Source: Cladobotryum mycophilum (Eukaryota > Ascomycota > Sordariomycetes > Hypocreales > Hypocreaceae). From it: a DNA stretch of 64,000 bases. How positions within the stretch are numbered: position 1 is the first letter of the stretch; every line of letters begins with the position of its first letter. Below are positions 57,600 through 64,000 of this stretch, piece by piece. The translations under genes and the position numbers were made by a program. Location: assembly GCA_036429605.1 (NCBI GenBank), contig CM071589.1, positions 4,278,001 through 4,342,000 of the forward strand. Direction: 5' to 3'. The notes beneath the pieces are model-generated. The model saw only the letters and a list, made by a program, of their open reading frames with translations. It was not told where the DNA came from and did not search any database.

Positions 57600-60309
57600 A
57601 TGCCCGGGTTCGCTGACTCCTTTTGGTCAAACGACTATGCCGCTGGTATGTTTTCGCCCATTGCTTAAGCCGCGGGCTGCGCAAATTCTCATGTTACTTA
57701 GGTCTCGGCGTCCTATTCGGCAAGCTGCAACAGGGTGTGGTGGAGGATCGCCAGGTCCTTACCGTGGCCCGGATGCGCGCTGAAGCAGAAGAGGCATATG
57801 GGCAACGACTCAATGAAATTGCCCCCGCTGCCGACAAGTTCACCGGTGGCTTCGCTCGAGACGATGGTGCTACCGTTCGCAAGGTATGCGATATCTGGCA
57901 AGAGTGCCACAGCCCATTCGTCGGGATGATAGGTTGCTAAATACTTGACCCTAGGCCTATGATGGTATGCGAACGGAGATGCAAGATGCTGCTCGAGGTC
58001 ACTTGCGCATCGCACAAAACATTCGCGACCTAGTTGTCAACCCATTTTCTCGCTGGTGCGACGCCCACGAAGCTCGCATACAAGACTCCCAGGACGAGCT
58101 CCAGGCACGCATCAAAGTCCACGATCGACAAGCCGACGCCATTAAAAAGTTGCGATCCAATTACTTCAACAAGTGTCGCTTAGTGGAGGACTTGGAGGAG
58201 GAAAACAAGTTGGCCTTTCCGGAATCCGAATCCAGCCCTAAGCAAGCGCAGCAGAATATTCCTGAGATAAAAGTGCAGCCTCTTAAGGAGGAAGAGCCTG
58301 AACATGAAGAGGTTTACGAAGTCGGCGACGACGTCTATCAACCAGAACAGATGAAAAAGATTTTATCGCACATGCTGTCGACAATCAAGATGGGCGAAAC
58401 CAAAGTGCCTATCCTCGGCACCTACCTCAACACTTCAGCTGGGTCCGACATTGTGGAGTATCTTCAGCGAAGCATGGGTACGACCAGTGTGAGCTATGCT
58501 GAGCGAATCGGACAGGATCTTATCTCCAATGGCATGCTACGACTTATTGGAAATGTCGGTAGTACGTTTGCCAACAGCTCCAAGATGTTTTACCAATGGA
58601 GACCGAAGGCGTTCCAGCTCGCAGGCATCCCCGAAAAGAAGCTGCCCCTCAGCCGAACTTTCTCCTTGCCCGTCACAGGGTCAGACGCTGGCGACTCTCC
58701 CGTAGTAGGAACCGTGAGCGAGTATTTGTCCAATTGGAACGTTCTTAGCAACTCCAATCCGAATGAAACACCAGCTCAACGATTACAGCGGGAAGCAAGG
58801 GAGGCCGATGAAAAGTACAAGGCTGGTGTGCGAAAGCTCGACGAGCTGCGCTGTGAGTTGGAGCAGAGCATTTTCCTGCATCTCAAGTTTCTGGAGCGCT
58901 GCGAGCTAGACAGACTCAAGGCCATTAAGACTGTGATCCTTGATTTTGTCGGGACCATCAGCAACGTTATTCCTAGCCTACAAGCTACCGTCGACAACAT
59001 GATGCTGTTCCAGGAGACTGTCCAGCCTCTTGGAGACCTGAGGTATCTCCTCGAGAACTACCGTACGGGCAGTTTTATCCCCAAGGTGATCGTATACGAA
59101 AACTACTACAATAAAGTAGACGAACAGACTTTTGGTGTTGACTTGGAGGCTCGGGCTAGAGCTGATAAGAAACGAGTCCCTGTCATTATCACCACCATTT
59201 TAACTTATTTGGACAATCATTATCCCGACTTGGAAGGCGATGAAGCAAGACGAGGGGTTTGGCTAGTTGATGTTCCTCTTGCCCAAACACACCGACTTCG
59301 TGTAAGAATCAATGATGGAAAGCCAGTTCCATCTGATGTCTTTGATGACTTCGACGTTCCAACGGTGGCCAGTCTTCTCAAACTTTACCTTCTCGAACTA
59401 CCAGGTAGGCGGATCTAACAAGCTGAGCACATGGATAAGCGCTAACAATTGACTTTTATAGACTCGCTTGTTTCTTCTCATGTGTATGAAATTGTCCGGA
59501 CTATCTATAATACTCCTGCTGCCGATACATCTGAGGCTTCTCGTGTTGCGGTTTTGCAGCAGACCCTTTCGCAGTTACGACTAACGAACATTGCTACCTT
59601 GGACGCCTGCATGAATCACTTCACCCGTCTTATTGATCTCACGTCGGCCGATGAGGAATATGTCACTAATCTAGCCTCCTCTCTGGCGCCATGCGTGCTT
59701 CGTCCGCGGACTGAAACTTCTTTGACGCTGGAGGAGAAGCATTCAATCAGACTCGTCCGTGATCTGTTTGCTCACAAGGATGCCATCTTCAACGAGCTGA
59801 AACGCATGTCCACTCTCAGCCACACTTCATCCGTTAGCAGCAACAACAGGCCTCGAGCAGTCAGCACAGATGAGAGCAACAGGAAAGCTCTCATGGAAGA
59901 ACGCAACCGAGCTCTACTCGAAAAGGCCAACGCGTCACGCAGTCGTGCCACGAGCCCCGCCCCGGGACCTCGTGGCCATCGGCGAGATCGGAGTAGTGGC
60001 GGGCCCGAAACTCGTTTTCCGATTCAGACCTCCCCGACGTCAGACCGTCACAGGAGCAGCTTGGGCAATCTCAATGCCATCAAGAGGTCGAGCTTGGAAG
60101 TCCCTGGACCAGACGGGAGCGCTGCCACCACTGCAGGAGATGCCGTGAACGGTTCGTCGGCTGCTAGCGAGGCGGTACCGGACAAGCGAGATAGCATCAG
60201 CAGAGGTCCTGGTACCAAGTTCGTTGGTGGTCGTAGAGTGGCAGCCACGCCTCCGAGGGAGTCTAGCCCTCGTGGTGTGACGCTGGAGGATAAGCCCATG
60301 GATGATTAG
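57600..60309 (+). CDS. rgd2: Rgd2-type F-BAR/DEP/RhoGAP protein
   Basis: Four exons: 57600-57645, 57702-57883, 57955-59404 and 59462-60309; introns 56, 71 and 57 nt; 841 residues. The F-BAR domain begins at the N-terminus (MPGFADSFWSNDYAAGLGVL) and continues in a second segment after an inserted acidic loop and a DEP domain (near 210-290, VPILGTYLNTSAGSDIVEYL; ERIGQDLISNGMLRLIG). The RhoGAP domain lies about 440-600 (YLDNHYPDLEGDEARRG; VPTVASLLKLYLLELPDSLV). The tail is Ser/Arg-rich and disordered. This domain order is that of Rgd2, a GAP for Cdc42/Rho5 in yeast. The GAP loop that normally holds the arginine finger reads RRGVWLVDVPLAQTH, without the usual G-I/L-F/Y-R-x-x-G motif, so catalysis may be altered. 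Confidence 0.93.
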
Positions 60310-60916
60310 TGACCACCCTTGGGCCTATTGATGTTTTCCCCCGTCTCATTCCTTTATGTTATTATCTTCATGTTGTACGGATTACGGGCCATGAACAATA
60401 TGCGTGTGTACTTCTGTATCTATTCTCTGTAGACCATGAAGACAAGTGGCGATCTGTGGTTTTTTCCTTTTCCCCCTTTGTTTCAACATACCGCCGGTTT
60501 TCTTTTTTATAATCATGATGGTTTTTTTTTTGGTCTGTTCCTAAAATAATGGAAAGGTAGCGGGATGTTTCATGTGACGTCTGTAGGAAGCATTTCTTTT
60601 TTCTTTCTTCTTGGATAGACTAAGTGATATTGAATCTTAATTACTCTGGTTCGTTTTATGCATGGTGTTATTTATTATCTATGTGACATCTTACAATGAG
60701 CTCCAATTTGATATTTCTCTTAATATCTGGTATGCTTGACGATTCCTCTTATATATGAACATTTTTCTCTTGTTTCTGTTCATGTCTCTATTATGTTTTA
60801 ATCTCACACGATGGATCACGGAATGTTAAAAAAAGACTTTGTCCTGTTCCGTCTATTCTATGAATTTCTTTGCACCCTAGACTCGGAAGGGCGGAGAGCA
60901 GCATTAGAACGTGTTT
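60310..60916. other. Convergent spacer (rgd2 / AP-3 delta 3' ends)
   Basis: About 600 nt of T-rich 3'-UTR-like sequence. No ORF or RNA gene recognised. Confidence 0.6.
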
Positions 60917-63900
60917 CTATTCTGTTGCTTCCACTTCAGTAACAGGAGTCTTCTTCTTTTTCTTCTTTTTGAGCACGACCCCTTCTACGGGAGTCTCGCC
61001 GGGCCCCTCTGTCCTCTGAGCACCCGCCTCTCCTTCCACAGGCTTCTTCTTTTTCTTCTTCGGCTTTACCTCACTCCCTTCATCAGCCGTCTTCTTCGTC
61101 ACCTTCTTTTTCTTCTTCCTAATGACGGTCCCCTCAACATCCGCTCCATGTGCCATCTGTATCCTCTCGTTTGCCCTCTGCATCTCTAGCCGTAGCCTTT
61201 CCACCTCCTTCATCGCTTGCTGCATTTCTGCCTCTTCGCGCTGTTGCCTCTCGTAGTCAAATCCGGTAGAAGGCTCGCCTTCGAGGCTGAAAGTTCCAAT
61301 GGTGCTTGAATCCACGTGGAGTAGAGACTTTTGCTTTGCCTTCTTGGTTTTGGCTTTTAGGAAGCTGTCCGAGTTGTTCTCTGAATCGTAGTTTCGCCCT
61401 GGCCCGCTGTCACTGCCTTCCAGGTTTTCGTCTACAGTGACGACGACTTTTTGCTGAGGCCGGGGTTGCGGTCGTGAGGGTGCTGTGGTTGATGGCTTGA
61501 GGTTATCAAGATCTAGTTGCATGACTGGGATCGCATCAATATCAAGATCTGGCCCATTGCTGCTTTGAAGGATATTATGAATAGGCGTTGACGATCGGGG
61601 ACTATTGTTGCTGGGAATGTAGAACGGGTCATCTTTATTTCTCTCATGCCTCTCTGCTTTCCTTCTCGCAATGATGTCGGCATCCAGATAGCTCTCTTCG
61701 CTTGGCTGTTGGTAAGAATTCACCGCCTCCTCGCCTGGGTCTGCTAGCCTGCTAATGGCAGGGCCTGAGGAGGATATACTGGTTGGTGGTGGGCGTTGAT
61801 GATAATAAACTTCGAACTCGTCCGCCTCTTCCGACGGAAAGGTGGTAATTTCGGATTGGGACAGAAGTCGACTTAAGTTTCCATGTATAGGTTCGTCTAA
61901 ATCCAATCCACTGGGCATGGGTACATTGCGCTGGGCACCAAGCGCAACCGACTTGAGCTCCCAGCCTGTGAAAAGAGATGGTATGGCCTGGGTAAGAAGG
62001 AGAGGAGGGTCTTGGTGTTCATCGTCTGTTGATGCCGGTTGTCCAGAAGCGGCTTCAGCGGTCAGTTTTAGCAGCTCAATAAACTGTACTGCTCGCTCTT
62101 GGACCTCGAGGTTTGGGTGAAGCGCTAGGGGCTCCAGCACGTTGAGGATTCGGGCCATAAGGAGTGATATCTTGGACTTCCTCTCCGCAGTCCATGGTTC
62201 TAGCTCGTTTCCAGCCATCGAAGCAAAGACCTTCGCTATCGCATGAAGAGCGGTAGCGGAAACCTCAGGTCTCCCAGTTCGTGGCACCGCCTGCAGTAGT
62301 GCGTTCAAACTATCATCCGGTGTCGATAATTGAACGGCATATTCACCTATTATCCATGTGACTGATTTCAGTACCCCAGATGTGATTAGATGCCCAACTG
62401 GCGTGTCTGATAAGAGTTGCGCAAGTATAATTTCTGCTGCTCTCACTGCTGTAGCTCTCATTGCTCTTACTTTAACTGAGACATTGCGCAGTTCATCCCC
62501 TATCTTTTCAGATATATCCGGCAAAGACCTTGTTGTGGATGGGCTGAAGTCTGTGTCAAGGGTTCGGGGCACAGGTGCCATGCGGACGAGCTGCGTCAAA
62601 ACATCGATATACCAGTCAAAATCTAGAACATTGGAGTAGTTATCTTTTGAACACATGAAAAGAATCCTTCCAATGACATCGATCCGATAGTCTTCTGGAA
62701 GAGGCGGCGCATGGTTATCCTGACTGGCCGGCGCTGTGATTGAAGTCTGGGCTTCGTCGTCAGAATCAGAGTTGGGGTCAGATGGGCTTCCTGGTCGCTG
62801 TTTATCTTTGGACAATTGTGATGATTTGAGCTGCTTCATCAGTCGGCTTACGATAGAGACGAGATTATCGCCTGTAACCATGCCCTTTACAAGGTCAAGT
62901 GCTTGCACCCGAATAGTGATATCGGAGCTATCAATGCACTCCAAAATCACATCTTCTTGCTGCGAGACGAGGTGCGGGTGCGTGATAACAATCTTGTTGA
63001 AGGCTAATAAAGCAACATATTTCACTGAGTAGAACCATTAGTCACAGAAGTGATTGGGTTATATAGGGCAAAAACTTACAATTTGCGTCGCCATTCATCA
63101 TGATCATGCCTCGCAACTTGTTGACGCAGAGGGTTGCAATCTCGTCAGTTCCAGCGTCATCAGCACTGCCCAAGATCCCGCCTTGGATGATGCCGTTGAT
63201 ACACTCATACAGCAATGACATGGCAGGTGTCGTTCGAATAATGTTGGTTAGAGGCGGTAACAGTTTTCTGACAAGTCGAGGTTCAAGAGGAGTTAGGGTC
63301 GCAAACTGGATCAGGTATCAGCCAAGTACTAGAGCTTTTGGTTCAGAGTATCACCAACCAGCTTGATAAGTTTAATGGCCATCCAATTATTACCCCCGTC
63401 AACCAGCAACTCAAAGAGCCGCGGGGCAAGAGGAAGGAAGTCGTGAGGCCGCCGCCACCCCAGTTCGCAGACTACATTTACAATTGCAGCTGTTACGCTA
63501 GGATCCTCATTGGGGTCCATCAGGCGATCCTTGATCTTGGGCCAGGCCGCCCGTAGTGTTTCGGGATAGACAAGCGCAAGTCGATACAGAGTGACGAGTG
63601 TTTTCTTTCGGATATTGGAATGGCTGTGATTTAATCGCGGTAGTAAATCAGAGAGGGTTGAGAGTGCTAGAGACGGAGTGATGATGTGTGGGAGGGTTGC
63701 GATTGGGAGCGATATGACAGTCGGCGCAGTGGCGGCCAAGTCCTTTGGGCAGGGGTTGTTAGAAGCCATCCATACACCTCGCATCTTTCGCATTACACAC
63801 CTTCTTGAGGAGATTAGTAGCCAACATGAGGACTTCGGTGTCCTGCCGGAAGCTCTGTACAGCTCCTAGGTATCCAACTCGCTTCTGGTGGTATTTGGGT

Positions 63901-64000
63901 GACGACATAACCTCGAGCACATGGAAGCTAGCCCACGACATGTCATGACCCACCATCTCAAGGTATATCAACTTGAGAAGCGCCGTCGCCTTGAGGTCTG
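60917..64000 (-). CDS. apl5: AP-3 complex subunit delta (5' end outside window)
   Basis: Visible exons: 64000-63801 (partial), 63742-63359, 63305-63080 and 63024-60917; introns 58, 53 and 55 nt. The adaptin-N solenoid is clear: GYLGAVQSFRQDTEVLMLAT, NLLKKDLAATAPTVISLPIA across the first visible intron, IRKKTLVTLYRLALVYPETL, MNGDANLKYVALLAFNKIV and ITHPHLVSQQEDVILECID. The C-terminal half is a disordered hinge with a coiled stretch (QREEAEMQQAMKEVERLRLE) and three Lys-rich patches (RKKKKKVTKK, PKKKKKKPV, LKKKKKKKTP). AP-3 carries cargo from Golgi to vacuole and vacuole-related organelles. About 870 residues are in the window; the first part of the solenoid lies beyond base 64000. Confidence 0.95.

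Noticed and set aside
1..64000. Transposons, CRISPR arrays, biosynthetic clusters, tRNA or rRNA genes
   Set aside because: I saw no transposase, reverse-transcriptase or integrase motifs, no terminal repeats, no spaced direct-repeat arrays, no PKS/NRPS/terpene genes and no convincing tRNA cloverleaf.

Overview
This is a gene-dense window from a filamentous ascomycete, most likely a Sordariomycete of the order Hypocreales. The evidence is short GT-AG introns (about 50-135 nt) with CTAAC/CTGAC-like branch sites, an orthologue set that is fungal throughout (SamB/MUB1, Zrg17, Mgm1, Spb1, SCAP, Set1, tropomyosin, Big1, Trm112, Rgd2, AP-3 delta), and intergenic DNA full of short TACCTA/TAGGTA and TACTCCGTA words. 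The order is inferred from overall protein character, not from a database search. I rebuilt exon structures by hand from splice signals and reading-frame continuity. Nearly all models close exactly in frame and reach lengths I expect for their families.

Layout. 1-1794 (-): SamB/MUB1, cut by the window edge. 4292-5260 (-): two-pass membrane protein. 6390-7805 (+): Zrg17-type zinc transporter subunit. 8175-11044 (-): mitochondrial dynamin Mgm1, divergent from 11347-13990 (+), the Spb1 rRNA methyltransferase. 14022-15420 (-): JMJD7-like JmjC oxygenase. 16462-20116 (+): SCAP sterol sensor. 22958-23877 (+): divergent 14-3-3-domain protein. 25152-26634 (-): Myb/SANT-like protein with a Cys-Leu-Lys repeat. 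27812-28502 (-): DUF4202 protein. About 29.6-30.45 kb (-): a doubtful multi-exon membrane-protein gene. 30504-31503 (-): Cys-rich single-pass membrane protein with an unresolved N-terminus. 31.5-40.2 kb: an 8.7-kb stretch with no gene I can support. 40200-40913 (+): conserved protein of unknown function. 41810-45708 (-): Set1 H3K4 methyltransferase. 46547-47893 (-): possible securin-like protein. 48475-49127 (+): tropomyosin. 49359-50076 (-): Rrp17/Nop25, divergent from 50341-51325 (+), Big1. 51646-52155 (-): Trm112. 52495-53515 (-): ER cyclophilin B, divergent from 53873-54344 (+), mitochondrial uS13. 54583-56156 (-): membrane dipeptidase. 57600-60309 (+): Rgd2-type RhoGAP. 60917-64000 (-): AP-3 delta, cut by the window edge.

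The genes are mostly housekeeping. Several serve ribosome biogenesis and translation (Spb1, Rrp17, Trm112, mitochondrial uS13). Others serve ER and membrane homeostasis (SCAP, Zrg17, cyclophilin B, Big1), polarity and cytoskeleton (tropomyosin, Rgd2, SamB, Big1), or chromatin (Set1). I see no biosynthetic cluster, no intact transposon and no CRISPR-like array.

The most notable observations are these. Three separate genes each lack exactly one base in a G/C homopolymer of 5-6, which suggests a systematic sequence error or real indels. Cyclophilin B can be spliced into a membrane-anchored or a soluble form from one facultative intron. Mitochondrial uS13 has a first coding exon that is only the ATG. 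A perfect six-residue-period Cys-Leu-Lys repeat sits in the Myb-like protein. The Rgd2 GAP domain lacks a recognisable arginine finger. The Trm112 intron has an A-run at its 3' splice site. I did not find a convincing wholly new biological system.
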